64,000 nucleotides of DNA from Saezia sanguinis. Its GTDB lineage: Bacteria > Pseudomonadota > Gammaproteobacteria > Burkholderiales > Burkholderiaceae_C. Positions within the stretch are counted from its first letter, which is position 1; each line of letters opens with the position of its first letter. The notes below the pieces were generated by a model. It was not told the DNA's origin. It saw nothing but the letters and a program-made list of their open reading frames with translations, and ran no database searches. The stretch covers positions 124,001 to 188,000 of the forward strand of contig NZ_PQSP01000001.1 in assembly GCF_003991585.1 (NCBI RefSeq), written 5' to 3'. Shown piece after piece: positions 1-8,481 of the stretch. The translations under genes were made by a program, and so were the position numbers.

Positions 1-348
1 AGGAAACTCCTGTTCATATTGGCCGATTCTTTTGGTGCAATCAATTTGATTGCCGCTGGCGGCCGTGAACTGGTATTGCACGTAGTGGTACACAGCATAT
101 CGGGTTGCACGGGTTTGATAACCTGTGATCACCGCTTCGCTTTCAGCACCGGTTGCCAGCAGGTGTTTGTTTTCTTTTTGTTGAGCCCGAAATGCCAGCA
201 TAAACGGGACAGAGTATCCAATGCCTAGTAGCGTAATTCCTATTAAAAACCAGAGCATTGGTTTTCCCAGAGAAAATACTACGAGATATAGCAAGCCTAA
301 TGCAATGAGCCCGGCCAGTATCCAAAATATTTTTTCTGCAGTTTTCAT
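1..348 (-). CDS. Membrane protein with DUF3592-like region, C-terminus cut off by window edge
   Basis: An open frame of 116 codons starts at an ATG (346-348) and runs off the left edge without a stop. The N-terminus carries two hydrophobic segments, at about residues 7-27 and 31-52, separated by a short polar turn. They are followed by a soluble stretch rich in Tyr and Val (around YAVYHYVQYQF), which resembles DUF3592 proteins that have paired TM segments and a small beta domain. There is no strong ribosome binding site. Function is unknown. The family assignment is by eye and could be wrong; the reading frame itself is convincing because it stays open with a membrane-protein composition. Confidence 0.55.
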   Translation of the reverse strand, partial: MKTAEKIFWILAGLIALGLLYLVVFSLGKPMLWFLIGITLLGIGYSVPFMLAFRAQQKENKHLLATGAESEAVITGYQTRATRYAVYHYVQYQFTAASGNQIDCTKRIGQYEQEFP

Positions 349-408
349 TGTTGGCAGCAAGCTATCAAACAAGTGGCAGAACGGGGCACCATAAATAAGT
401 GAATGGCG

Positions 409-876
409 TCATTTTTTCTGAACCGGGAAAACGATTCTGGTCAGAAACTGTTCTTCGGGAAAGCCCGGGCCGTTGTAGTAATACTCATAAGCGGGCCCGG
501 CAATCGCATAGCCGTTATCCTCAATCCACCGCATCATTTCCTTATACACAGGCTCTACCTGCTGATAAGGGCCCAGATACATGCAAAAGGCAATTTTGCC
601 AGCAGGGATGCTGCCGGCCTGAATGGTTTCATGTGCAGGCAGGGCTTTTGCTACAGGAAAGCCGATTTCGACCTGAAGGTTCTGCATGTCCATATTGTGG
701 TAGGCCGCAAAGGGGATATCGGTCATCCAGGCATCGTGTTTTTTCAAATAGGCGGCAATGGCGCTGTAGCTCTGTCCGATAAGCAGGGGCAGGTCCTGCA
801 CCCGCGTGGTGGTTTTGATGACAGCAGTAGCTTGTTCGGGCACTTCAATAATGGCAATGTCTGAGATTCTGGGCAT
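409..876 (-). CDS. GyrI-like / AraC effector-binding domain protein
   Basis: This 155-residue protein matches the stand-alone GyrI-like small-molecule-binding fold (SHV2 repeats) that also forms the effector domain of AraC/MerR regulators such as Rob and BmrR. Family features are the early EVPEQ..V strand, the central Y.NMDMQNLQVEIGFPV strand and the repeat ending in YYYNGP. No DNA-binding domain is attached, so it probably binds small hydrophobic ligands or acts as a hydrolase or sequestering protein, as some GyrI-like proteins do. It stands alone, facing away from psd. The ligand is not predictable. Confidence 0.8.
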   Translation of the reverse strand: MPRISDIAIIEVPEQATAVIKTTTRVQDLPLLIGQSYSAIAAYLKKHDAWMTDIPFAAYHNMDMQNLQVEIGFPVAKALPAHETIQAGSIPAGKIAFCMYLGPYQQVEPVYKEMMRWIEDNGYAIAGPAYEYYYNGPGFPEEQFLTRIVFPVQKK

Positions 877-1065
877 ATGTCACCATGAGTTCAAAAGGGG
901 TGTGAAAAGCTTTTACTGAATCATGCTGTAATTGACATGTTAAATCAAGGGAAATCTGGTAATACTACGGACATCCCTGACAGGGTTAGCTGTTTAGATG
1001 CATAATCAGAAACTTGCATATCAGGTTTGCCTGGTTATAACTTCAACGCCTTATTTTTATTGCTT

Positions 1066-1704
1066 ATGAATTATCCTCATCCTCTGATTGCTAAAGAGGG
1101 TTGGCCTTTTATAGCGCTGACCTTTTTTCTGGCTGTTTTTGCTTCCTTTTTTCTGCCTGGCTGGATCGCTTTTTTAGTCTGGGTGCTGCTGGTATTTGTG
1201 GTGCAGTTTTTCCGCGACCCGCCCAGACCGGTTCCGGTGCAGGAGGAGGCTATCCTGGCGCCTGCCGATGGGCGCATTGTGAAAGTAGAGCAGGTGCTGG
1301 ATCCGCATACCCAGCGTGATGCGTTATTGATCAGCGTGTTCATGAATGTTTTTAATGTGCATTCCAATCGTGCCTCGGTCAACGGGACCGTGGAAAGCGT
1401 GCAGTATTTTCCGGGCTCATTTATCAATGCAGACCTGGATAAGGCATCTACGCAAAATGAGCGCAATGCGGTGGTGATCAAGGCGTCCAATGGTCAGACC
1501 GTGACCCAGGTGCAGGTTGCCGGCCTGGTGGCGCGCCGTATTCTGTGTTATGTGAAGCCTGGGGATGCGCTGGAAAAAGGCGATCGCTACGGTTTTATTC
1601 GCTTTGGTTCACGGGTGGACGTGTATCTGCCGCCGGATGTCACGCCTTGTGTGGCTCCTGGTGACAAGGTGTATGCAACCAGTACCATTTTGGCGACTTT
1701 TTAA
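1066..1704 (+). CDS. psd: Phosphatidylserine decarboxylase proenzyme (short PSD-A type)
   Basis: The enzyme converts phosphatidylserine to phosphatidylethanolamine at the inner membrane. The 212-residue length fits the short PSD-A class. Two N-terminal hydrophobic stretches (about residues 12-45) anchor it and are followed by the conserved FFRDP motif. The pyruvoyl-forming self-cleavage site is Gly181-Ser182 in the context [11 protein letters not shown] near the C-terminus. I chose the ATG at 1066. A TTG at 1027 extends the frame by 13 residues but adds nothing family-like. pssA follows 10 bases downstream in the same orientation, so the two consecutive steps of PE synthesis are probably co-transcribed. 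Confidence 0.95.
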   Translation: MNYPHPLIAKEGWPFIALTFFLAVFASFFLPGWIAFLVWVLLVFVVQFFRDPPRPVPVQEEAILAPADGRIVKVEQVLDPHTQRDALLISVFMNVFNVHSNRASVNGTVESVQYFPGSFINADLDKASTQNERNAVVIKASNGQTVTQVQVAGLVARRILCYVKPGDALEKGDRYGFIRFGSRVDVYLPPDVTPCVAPGDKVYATSTILATF

Positions 1705-1714
1705 TGCTTGATGG

Positions 1715-2551
1715 ATGATGAGACACACTTCAGATCAGGAACAGCCTGCGACCATGAGCCGCCGTGAGCAGTTGAGGAAAAAGGGGATTTATTTATTCCC
1801 GAACCTGTTTACGCTGGCGGCTTTGTTTGGTGGTTTTTACGCCATTGTGATGGCGATGAACAGGCAATACGATTCTGCAGCCGTTGGTATTTTCTGTGCC
1901 ATGATTCTGGACGGCTTTGATGGCCGTGTCGCCCGCATGACAGGGACTGCCAGTGAATTTGGGGAGCAGTTTGATTCCTTATCTGATATGGTGTCGTTTG
2001 GTGCTGCCCCTGCACTGGTGATGTATGAATGGGCCTTGCGTGATTTGGGTAAACTGGGCTGGATTGCTGCATTTGTGTTCTGCGCCTGTGGCGCCTTGCG
2101 TCTTGCCCGCTTTAACGCCAATATCGGGGTGGTGGATAAACGGTTTTTCCAGGGACTGCCCAGCCCGGCCGCTGCAGCCATTGTGGCTGGTTTTGTCTGG
2201 ATGATGACCAACATGGAGTTCAATGGCCGCCAACTGAGCTGGCTGGCGTTTGTGCTGACGCTGTTCGCGGGCCTGACCATGGTGTCTAACATACCGTTTT
2301 ACAGTTTCAAGGTCATTAATCTGCGCAAGTCGGTTCCGTTTATTGTGCTGGTGGTGATTGCGCTGGCGCTGGCATTGATTGCCTACAAACCGGCGCATGT
2401 GCTTTTCTTTGTTTTCATGTGTTATGGCGTATCGGGCTATGTTGTCTATTTTTGGCAACGCTGCCATGGTAAAAAAGTTAGCCTGCTGAAAAAAGATGCA
2501 GGCTCTAAACAGAACGAAGACGCTGATTCTGAAAAAAACTTGCACGATTAG
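1715..2551 (+). CDS. pssA: CDP-diacylglycerol--serine O-phosphatidyltransferase
   Basis: PssA makes phosphatidylserine from CDP-diacylglycerol and L-serine, the substrate of the adjacent Psd. The 278-residue integral membrane protein carries the CDP-alcohol phosphotransferase signature D-G-x2-A-R-x8-G-x3-D-x3-D at residues 69-91, including D69, D87 and D91. At least six further hydrophobic segments follow. The last 30 residues are polar and Lys/Glu rich. This is the PssA type (as in Bacillus and Burkholderia), not the PLD-like E. coli enzyme. The start is the first of two adjacent ATGs at 1715; a later ATG at 1754 is possible. The stop lies only 15 bases before the leu leader peptide. Confidence 0.94.
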   Translation: MMRHTSDQEQPATMSRREQLRKKGIYLFPNLFTLAALFGGFYAIVMAMNRQYDSAAVGIFCAMILDGFDGRVARMTGTASEFGEQFDSLSDMVSFGAAPALVMYEWALRDLGKLGWIAAFVFCACGALRLARFNANIGVVDKRFFQGLPSPAAAAIVAGFVWMMTNMEFNGRQLSWLAFVLTLFAGLTMVSNIPFYSFKVINLRKSVPFIVLVVIALALALIAYKPAHVLFFVFMCYGVSGYVVYFWQRCHGKKVSLLKKDAGSKQNEDADSEKNLHD

Positions 2552-2566
2552 CCGATTCTGTGTAAT

Positions 2567-2659
2567 ATGAGCGCCATGTATCCAAATTTCTCTATTTCTT
2601 TGCTAGCGCTACTACTATGTACCATACGGGTGCAGGGAGTAGCTATGCGCACAAGCTGA
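2567..2659 (+). CDS. leuL: leu leader peptide (attenuator peptide)
   Basis: A 30-codon ORF sits just after pssA and upstream of leuA. Codons 12-17 are Leu-Leu-Ala-Leu-Leu-Leu (ttg cta gcg cta cta cta), so five of six are leucine and four of those use cta. The stop (2657-2659) lies 20 bases before a GC-rich hairpin with a T run. This is the arrangement of amino-acid-specific transcription attenuators. No good Shine-Dalgarno is visible; a second in-frame ATG lies at 2576. A few Ile and Val codons follow (ata, gtg, gta), but leucine dominates, which fits control of leuA. Confidence 0.82.
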   Translation: MSAMYPNFSISLLALLLCTIRVQGVAMRTS

Positions 2660-2690
2660 TTTAGTTGATCTTCCAAAAGCGGCCCGTATG
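2608..2690 (+). promoter_or_regulatory. Leucine attenuator: protector and antiterminator pairings
   Basis: Two alternative folds can be drawn. Fold 1 (protector) pairs GCTACT (2608-2613) with AGTAGC (2638-2643), and TGTACC (2618-2623) with GGTGCA (2629-2634). It begins within the Leu codons. Fold 2 (antiterminator) pairs CATACGGG (2623-2630) with CCCGTATG (2683-2690), eight perfect pairs, and uses up the 5' arm of the terminator. A ribosome stalled at the Leu codons would block fold 1 and permit fold 2. The pairings are read directly from the sequence; the regulatory logic is that of the classical leu and his attenuators. Confidence 0.8.
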
Positions 2691-2715
2691 CAACCAGCAT
2701 CGGGCCGTTTTCTTT
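2680..2715 (+). terminator. Leucine attenuator terminator
   Basis: CGGCCCG (2680-2686) pairs with CGGGCCG (2701-2707). ATG/CAT extends the stem past a one-base bulge at 2687, and the loop is CAACCAG. TTTTCTTT follows at 2708-2715. It lies between the leader peptide and leuA. Confidence 0.85.
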
Positions 2716-2720
2716 GGTGG

Positions 2721-2885
2721 TGCTGGTTTGTACAAGTTTTAAATTGATTTGTTACGCAAGAAACCAGCACAATGAAACCACATACGTTTAATTGTTTTCA
2801 AAGGACACCATCGCACACTTTCACACCGGGAAAGTGGGAGGCGTGTCCGATGGTCAATGCGCAACATCATGATGTTTTTTTAATA
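2721..2885 (+). other. Structured leader between attenuator and leuA
   Basis: No gene is visible here. TGCTGGTTT (2721-2729) and AAACCAGCA (2761-2769) form a 9-bp inverted repeat. Further on, CACTTTC (2816-2822) pairs with GAAAGTG (2830-2836) inside CCATCG (2808-2813) and CGATGG (2848-2853). GGACAC (2803-2808) could instead pair with GTGTCC (2843-2848). AACAT (2863-2867) and ATGTT (2872-2876) form a small hairpin followed by T residues. This could be a second layer of leuA control or mRNA-stabilising structure. Confidence 0.4.
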
Positions 2886-2967
2886 AATGCGACAGATGAA
2901 CAGTCTGAAACGCAGTTGGCAGTTCAGTAACCCACTGACATGAATAACTGGAAATAAAAGGAGTTCC

Positions 2968-4518
2968 ATGATGGCTGAGCAATTGATTATTTTTGATACC
3001 ACCTTGCGCGATGGTGAACAATCTCCCGGCGCCTCCATGACCCGGGAGGAGAAAATGCGCATTGCCCGCCAGCTGGAACGCATGAAGGTGGATGTGATTG
3101 AGGCCGGGTTTGCCGCTTCTTCCAATGGTGATTTTGAATGCGTGCGTGATATTGCCAATGCCATCAAGGACAGCACGGTATGTTCACTGGCACGCGCGCA
3201 TGAATATGATATCAACCGTGCCGCCGAAGCGTTAAAAGGAGCGGCTTCTGCCCGTATTCATACGTTCATTGCCACCAGCCCTTTGCACATGGAGAAAAAA
3301 CTGCGCATGACGCCTGATGAGGTGTTTGAACAGGCCTGCAAATCGGTTCGCCAGGCGCGCAATCTGGTGGCCGATGTGGAGTTTTCTACCGAAGATGGTT
3401 TCCGCTCGGAAGTGGACTTTTTATGCCGTATCATTGAGGCGGTGATCAAGGAGGGCGCCACAACCATCAACGTGCCTGACACGGTGGGTTACGGCATTCC
3501 GGAGTTGTATGGCGAGTTTATCCGCACGCTGCGTGAGCGGGTGCCGAATTCTGACAAGGCCATCTGGTCGGTGCATTGTCACAATGACCTGGGGATGGCG
3601 GTAGCCAACTCATTGGCTGGTGTGAAGGTTGGCGGGGCGCGCCAGGTGGAGTGCACCATTAACGGTTTGGGTGAGCGTGCCGGCAACTGTTCGCTGGAAG
3701 AGGTGGTGATGGCGGTGAAAACCCGGCGCGATTATTTTGATTTGGACGTGCGTATTGATACCACACAGATTGTTCCTGCATCCAAGCTGGTGGCGCAAAC
3801 AACCGGCTTTATCGTGCAGCCCAACAAGGCGGTGGTGGGTGCCAATGCATTTGCGCACGCTTCAGGCATTCACCAGGATGGCGTGCTCAAAGCGCGCGAT
3901 ACCTATGAAATCATGCGAGCCGAGGATGTGGGCTGGAGTGCCAACAAACTGGTGCTTGGCAAGTTGTCCGGCCGCAGTGCATTCAAGCAGCGTTTGAGCG
4001 ATTTAGGGATTCTGCCCGATGCGGATGATGAGTTGAACATTGCATTTGCCAAGTTCAAGGAGCTTGCTGATCGCAAGACGGAAATATTTGATGAAGACCT
4101 GATTGCGCTGGTCAATGTCAATACAACAGCCGATGCGCAGCCTGCGCACTACAAGCTGGTCAAGCTTTCCCAGCATTCGGCGATTGGTGAGCAGCCACAC
4201 GCGGAAGTCACCATCATTCAGGATGGCGAAGAAAAACGGGCATCTGCCTATGGTAACGGCCCGGTAGATGCCTGCCTGAAAGCGATTGAATCTGTGGTGG
4301 GCAGTGGCGCGGAAATGGTGCTGTATTCGGTGAATGCGATTACCGGCAGCACCGAGGCACAGGGTGAGGTGACTGTTCGCCTGCAGCATTCTGGCCGTAT
4401 TGTGAATGGTGTGGGTGCAGATCCGGATATTCTGGTGGCTTCGGCCCAGGCTTACCTGGCGGCGCTGGATAAACTGCATGTGGCACAGCCTGCGCGTATT
4501 CCTGCGCAGGGCGAGTAA
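2968..4518 (+). CDS. leuA: 2-isopropylmalate synthase
   Basis: LeuA condenses acetyl-CoA with 2-oxoisovalerate, the committed step of leucine synthesis. The 516-residue protein has the HMGL-like TIM barrel with the N-terminal metal and acyl site ([13 protein letters not shown]), the [10 protein letters not shown] metal histidines and the GLGERAGN motif. The C-terminal regulatory domain, from about residue 390, usually binds leucine for feedback inhibition. AAAGGAG at 2957-2963 precedes two adjacent ATGs (2968 and 2971); the second is better spaced. Expression is probably controlled by the leucine attenuator upstream. No leuB, leuC or leuD follows, so leuA is separated from the rest of the pathway. 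Confidence 0.96.
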   Translation: MMAEQLIIFDTTLRDGEQSPGASMTREEKMRIARQLERMKVDVIEAGFAASSNGDFECVRDIANAIKDSTVCSLARAHEYDINRAAEALKGAASARIHTFIATSPLHMEKKLRMTPDEVFEQACKSVRQARNLVADVEFSTEDGFRSEVDFLCRIIEAVIKEGATTINVPDTVGYGIPELYGEFIRTLRERVPNSDKAIWSVHCHNDLGMAVANSLAGVKVGGARQVECTINGLGERAGNCSLEEVVMAVKTRRDYFDLDVRIDTTQIVPASKLVAQTTGFIVQPNKAVVGANAFAHASGIHQDGVLKARDTYEIMRAEDVGWSANKLVLGKLSGRSAFKQRLSDLGILPDADDELNIAFAKFKELADRKTEIFDEDLIALVNVNTTADAQPAHYKLVKLSQHSAIGEQPHAEVTIIQDGEEKRASAYGNGPVDACLKAIESVVGSGAEMVLYSVNAITGSTEAQGEVTVRLQHSGRIVNGVGADPDILVASAQAYLAALDKLHVAQPARIPAQGE

Positions 4519-4552
4519 ACGGGGTTAAGAATTGATGGAGGTAGGAAGAATG

Positions 4553-4630
4553 AACCGGCATGACTTGAATCGATCGTCTTTTGCCGGTTGGAAGAGCATT
4601 CAAGGGGCTACGAGCTTACGGATTGAATGC
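4553..4630. repeat. Two inverted repeats between convergent genes
   Basis: AACCGGCA (4553-4560) pairs with TGCCGGTT (4582-4589), and GCATTCAA (4596-4603) pairs with TTGAATGC (4623-4630). They sit between the ends of leuA (+) and the next gene (-). They may help end both transcripts, although neither has a clear T run. Confidence 0.5.
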
Positions 4631-4648
4631 TGATGCAGCGAGGCTGGC

Positions 4649-6121
4649 TCACAAGGCGGATAGCGCATTTTCTTCTTCACTGTCCTTTTCAATGGAACTC
4701 AGAGGCTGGATAACTTCCAGCCTTTTTATGCCTTCGGCGTTAATGACCAGGCGTGCAAGCTCACTGGTGGTCTGGTTGCCAAAAATCACGCGGCGAATCA
4801 CGTATATATGGTAAATACGCTCGCCCAGGGTGGTGTGATCTTCCTCTTCAAGTAACGGCAGTTCTTCAAACACGTTGTCAATGTATTTCAGAAAATCCGT
4901 GATGTTAAAGCGCGTAATATCAATGATGGAATACTGTGTCTGTTCGAACAGTTGCGGATGGTTGTGCAGCAGCACTTCTTTTTTATACAGCAGTATATCT
5001 TCGGCGCGCTGGTCGTTGAGCAGCTTGATCCAGTGCGATTGCTGCCGCATTTTGCGGACATCTTCGGGCAGAAATGCGTCTTTGATAAAGCGGAACGTTT
5101 CCTTGCAGATGCCTACTGCGGTTTTGTCATCTTTATAGATCAGCAGGCGCCGGTCGGGAATCCATTTCTGAAACATGCGAAACAGTTGTTCCCGCCCGAT
5201 TTCTTTGATACGGTCCTTGAATATGTAAGCGATGACCATTGCCAGAAAGAGGTTGATGCTCAGTGCCCCATAGCGGCCTTGCCAGAAAAAAGCGATAAAG
5301 GTGGCAAAGATCATGGACACGGCAGCGGCAAAGCCATAGATGGAGTGCAGCAAAAGGGGCGCACCATTTTTGCGCCTGATGTCCAAAAACAGGTATCGGC
5401 TGACGTATTTTTTGATGATACTCCAGCGGTACAGCACCATTTCATTATCGCAGCCAGGCAGCGGAACACTGTCGGGGTAGTGCGCTTTGCGATACAGCAT
5501 TTCCTGGCGCCAGAGTTCATGCGATTGCTCATGCGCGGGGACATCGGACTGTGTGAACATTTCTCTGAGGTAGTAGGTGGTGATGAAAGAAATGTATTCG
5601 TCACAGTATGCAAACGCGTTGGAATTCAGTCTTTTTTCGATGGGAGCGGCCAGTCCGGAAAGTGCCCGGTAATCTTCCAGGCTTTTCTCTACGTCTTTCA
5701 ATATTGCGTCAACGGTTTCAGGCGTTCTTTTCTGGGTGTTTTTGCGCACGGTTTTAACCGCTAGGCGCAGTGAGCGTTTATATGTCAGTGCGTAGCGTTT
5801 TAATGTATTTTCGTAGGTGTCTACAGTAAGTTCTGTTTGTTGTTGAAACTGTTGTAGTTGTTCTTTGAGTTCATCGAGCACGCCCTCTTTGGCGCACAGG
5901 CTGCGCAGTTTTTTGGTGGGCGGGCGCAGTCGGACATAGTTTTTCAGGCTGCGCTGGAATTCACCTGACGTGTAGGTGTAGTTATTGATTTGCAGGGCCG
6001 TGGGCAGGAAAAAATAGGTTTCGACCTGGTAGCGGACTTCTTTGGCATCACGGGCAAACGACACTTTCTGTTTAACTTCAAACTGCCGTTTGCCATGAAC
6101 TTTCAAAGACTCCTTGATCAT
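4649..6121 (-). CDS. Uncharacterised protein with two central TM segments
   Basis: I do not recognise this 490-residue protein. The first 250 residues are soluble, basic and predicted mostly helical. Two hydrophobic segments follow, at about residues 260-280 (GFAAAVSMIFATFIAFFW) and 287-300. A charged C-terminal half of about 190 residues includes an acidic EELPLLEEEDH stretch. Two cytosolic domains around a TM hairpin fit best. I chose ATG 6121, which has AGGA upstream; the longer frame uses GTG at 6163 and would overlap a stem-loop. It lies directly downstream of the DASS permease and probably shares its transcript, which suggests a role with that transporter or the CYTH proteins. Confidence 0.75.
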   Translation of the reverse strand: MIKESLKVHGKRQFEVKQKVSFARDAKEVRYQVETYFFLPTALQINNYTYTSGEFQRSLKNYVRLRPPTKKLRSLCAKEGVLDELKEQLQQFQQQTELTVDTYENTLKRYALTYKRSLRLAVKTVRKNTQKRTPETVDAILKDVEKSLEDYRALSGLAAPIEKRLNSNAFAYCDEYISFITTYYLREMFTQSDVPAHEQSHELWRQEMLYRKAHYPDSVPLPGCDNEMVLYRWSIIKKYVSRYLFLDIRRKNGAPLLLHSIYGFAAAVSMIFATFIAFFWQGRYGALSINLFLAMVIAYIFKDRIKEIGREQLFRMFQKWIPDRRLLIYKDDKTAVGICKETFRFIKDAFLPEDVRKMRQQSHWIKLLNDQRAEDILLYKKEVLLHNHPQLFEQTQYSIIDITRFNITDFLKYIDNVFEELPLLEEEDHTTLGERIYHIYVIRRVIFGNQTTSELARLVINAEGIKRLEVIQPLSSIEKDSEEENALSAL

Positions 6122-6145
6122 TGCTTTGGTCCTGTTGTTCAAGAT

Positions 6146-6161
6146 GGAGGCGTGAGCCTCC
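6146..6161 (-). promoter_or_regulatory. Intercistronic stem-loop
   Basis: GGAGGC (6146-6151) and GCCTCC (6156-6161) form a 6-bp hairpin with a GTGA loop. It lies between the permease stop and the start of the following gene. It may stabilise the permease mRNA or lower expression of the downstream gene. Confidence 0.45.
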
Positions 6162-6167
6162 ACCTGT

Positions 6168-7736
6168 CTACCACAGTTGGCTGTGGAAGCCCATGAGTGG
6201 CATTACATAATGGGTCCACAGTATCAGCACAATCCAGATCAGTACCAACTGAATCATCCCGTACTTGAACGAGTCGCCGGTCGAGTACTGGTCGGTCAGG
6301 TAGCTGATGTTGGCTGGTTTGGAGTTGAAATACAGCACATACACCTGGTTGATCATGAATGCCATGGGCAGACAGAAGCCCACCAGATCCCAGTTGTATT
6401 TCTCGGCAATGGCAATGATGATCGGGAACAGGATAATGGTACGTGCGGTTTTGCTTTCGCTGACCAGTGTGGTGATGGCAAACACACCGCTCAATACCGC
6501 AAACACGATCAGCTTGCCTGTACCGGCCGGGTCAATGTTCCAGTGGTCAAACGCTTTGTGAACATACAGGCCGACGATATCGGTCTGATCCATCATGCCG
6601 CCCAGCACATATGCCCCAAAGCTGAACATCAGCATGTGCCATGGAATATCGGCGTCATTCCATTTCATGACACCAATGGCCGGCAGTCTGGAGAAAGAAG
6701 GCATCAGCACCGCACAGGCGCCAGCCAGTGCAACCACTTCAGCTCTCAGCCCGGTCCATTTGCCGGTTGACCACAAGGCCAGTACCGTCAGGAAAACGAT
6801 GCCGGCTTTGATTTCGCTGATTTTGATTGGGCCCAGTTTTTTGTATTCTTCCCACAGGCGTTCCATACCGCCTTCGAGTTTGGGTTTGCGGTCTTCCTTG
6901 GAAATCGGGAAAATAAGGCGGGTACCTGTCCACCAGGCAATCAGGCATTGCACGACAGCCAGCGGAAACAAGGCAATGAACCAGTCCTGGTAAGTGACCA
7001 GTGCGCCGGCTTTTTCCAGCATGGCCGCTGCCAGCAGGTTGGCTGCCGACCCGGTCAGGAAGGCACTGGCTGAAACGTTATTGGCCAGCAGGTTCAGCAG
7101 CACCATGTTGCGGCCAACGTTGTTGCGCCGCACGCCACCAGTGGCGCCGTATATGGCTGAGATGACCATGAACAAAGGCAGCAGCAGCGCTGTTTTGGCG
7201 GATGTGGCACTGATGAAGGCACCAAAAATCAGGTTCAGTGCAACAAAACAGAGAAACAGCATGGTCAGATGGTTTTTGGTGCGCAGCACCAGCACCAGCG
7301 AAATGCGCTTTGCCAGACCCGTTGTGACCAGGGCACTGGCTAAAATGAAGCTGGCAATGTTGAGAATCATCACCGGCTCGCCCATCATGGCAAATGCGGG
7401 GCGCATTTTCATGACGCCTGTGATGATGACAACCACCACCACCAGCAGCGATGTGAGGTAATTGGGGATGGCTTCTGTCAACCAAAGGATCAGCGAGGCC
7501 ACAAAAATGCCCATCGCACTGTAGCAATGAGCAGCAGGGACTTTGGTCTGTGTTTCAAACAGTTCGATGGTTCCGCACCATTGCAACTCAAAAAACAGGA
7601 AAGCCAGTATCGCCAGCGGCACACCAATCAGCTTGAGGTTTTGCATGATGGGGCCGGCTTTGATCTCCTTGAACTTTTCAAGTGAGTAGTTGCGCATGTC
7701 CAGCGGATCAAATGCAGCTTTGTCTGTGGTTGACAT
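6168..7736 (-). CDS. Divergent DASS (SLC13) family permease
   Basis: This 522-residue polytopic protein (about 12 hydrophobic segments) belongs to the divalent anion:Na+ symporter family. It has the typical TEAIPNYLTSLLVV segment and two hairpin-type repeats. Family members carry di- and tricarboxylates, sulfate or related anions across the inner membrane. The two places where DASS proteins normally show SNT motifs read SATSAKT (about residue 183) and SESKTART (about residue 430), so substrate and cation coupling may differ from VcINDY-type carriers. A strong site (AGGAGAAAGG) precedes the ATG. It is the third gene of a probable minus-strand operon with two CYTH-type genes upstream and an unknown membrane protein downstream. 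The substrate cannot be predicted. Confidence 0.85.
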   Translation of the reverse strand: MSTTDKAAFDPLDMRNYSLEKFKEIKAGPIMQNLKLIGVPLAILAFLFFELQWCGTIELFETQTKVPAAHCYSAMGIFVASLILWLTEAIPNYLTSLLVVVVVIITGVMKMRPAFAMMGEPVMILNIASFILASALVTTGLAKRISLVLVLRTKNHLTMLFLCFVALNLIFGAFISATSAKTALLLPLFMVISAIYGATGGVRRNNVGRNMVLLNLLANNVSASAFLTGSAANLLAAAMLEKAGALVTYQDWFIALFPLAVVQCLIAWWTGTRLIFPISKEDRKPKLEGGMERLWEEYKKLGPIKISEIKAGIVFLTVLALWSTGKWTGLRAEVVALAGACAVLMPSFSRLPAIGVMKWNDADIPWHMLMFSFGAYVLGGMMDQTDIVGLYVHKAFDHWNIDPAGTGKLIVFAVLSGVFAITTLVSESKTARTIILFPIIIAIAEKYNWDLVGFCLPMAFMINQVYVLYFNSKPANISYLTDQYSTGDSFKYGMIQLVLIWIVLILWTHYVMPLMGFHSQLW

Positions 7737-7833
7737 ATCCTTTCTCCTTCTTTCTGATGTGTGATCAGCAGCTTAGGTGGTTCACTGCCCATCACACCCA
7801 GATAAAACTTTATTTTCCGATGTGACCAACCTG

Positions 7834-8466
7834 TTACATCCCGACTACCTGCTTGGCAGCTCTCAAATAATTGGTATTGGGTAAACTGGCAATGCCCAGC
7901 GCATCGACCACTTTTTTCATGCCGTCATAGTTTTCACTTTCACAACAGGCAGACTCTAGCAATGCACCGTTGAACCACACTTTGGCATACTCGCAAATAA
8001 TGCCATCGACCATGAATCCGTAACGCATTTTTTCAACGCTTACGGCGCACAGGTCCGGGTGGCGACGCGCCATTTCGATGAACTCGGAGAGTTCATAGCT
8101 GTCTTTGTCCAGTTTCAGGTCAACTTTCAAATGGCTGAGAATGGTTTGTAATTCCTCCTTTTTCACCGGGAACTGAAATTTGCCCCGTGGTTGAAAGATT
8201 TCGTAGCCTTCAGGGGTTTCACCGACTTTGGTTTTAATATCCAGTAGGCCATCGCGTACCTTGACATTGGCTTCGTTGGTTTGGGTGGATAAAAAATAGG
8301 TCTCCGCGGGCATGGCACGCGCAGCATGCAAGACGGCTTTGACATCCCACATTTTCTTTTCTACCGCAGAAATAATGTCTTTGCCAAAGACACGAAACTC
8401 TGCTCGCGGCACAATCTTGCTGGCGTCTTCAGCAGAGGTGGCGACATTTTTTGCAAACGTACTCAT
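7834..8466 (-). CDS. CYTH-like protein (degenerate triphosphate-tunnel fold)
   Basis: This 210-residue protein is weakly similar to the CYTH protein encoded just upstream. AEFRVFG stands where CYTH has EIERKF, NVKVRDGLLDIKT matches the beta strand RIRTIDDKAFLTIKG, and VEKMRYGFMVDGI matches IEKSRYKIKDGD. The first catalytic Glu-x-Glu pair is not preserved (EFR), so it may bind a phosphorylated ligand without hydrolysing it, or form a heterodimer with the neighbour. GAGAGG precedes the ATG. It lies 15 bases after the CYTH gene and about 100 bases before the DASS permease. The CYTH assignment is my inference from a by-eye alignment; the coding frame is secure. Confidence 0.7.
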   Translation of the reverse strand: MSTFAKNVATSAEDASKIVPRAEFRVFGKDIISAVEKKMWDVKAVLHAARAMPAETYFLSTQTNEANVKVRDGLLDIKTKVGETPEGYEIFQPRGKFQFPVKKEELQTILSHLKVDLKLDKDSYELSEFIEMARRHPDLCAVSVEKMRYGFMVDGIICEYAKVWFNGALLESACCESENYDGMKKVVDALGIASLPNTNYLRAAKQVVGM

Positions 8467-8481
8467 TGCTTTTTACCTCTC

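Noticed and set aside
934-965. Promoter for psd (TTGACA near 934 and TAATAC near 960)
   Set aside because: Spacing of about 22 bases is too long for a sigma70 promoter.
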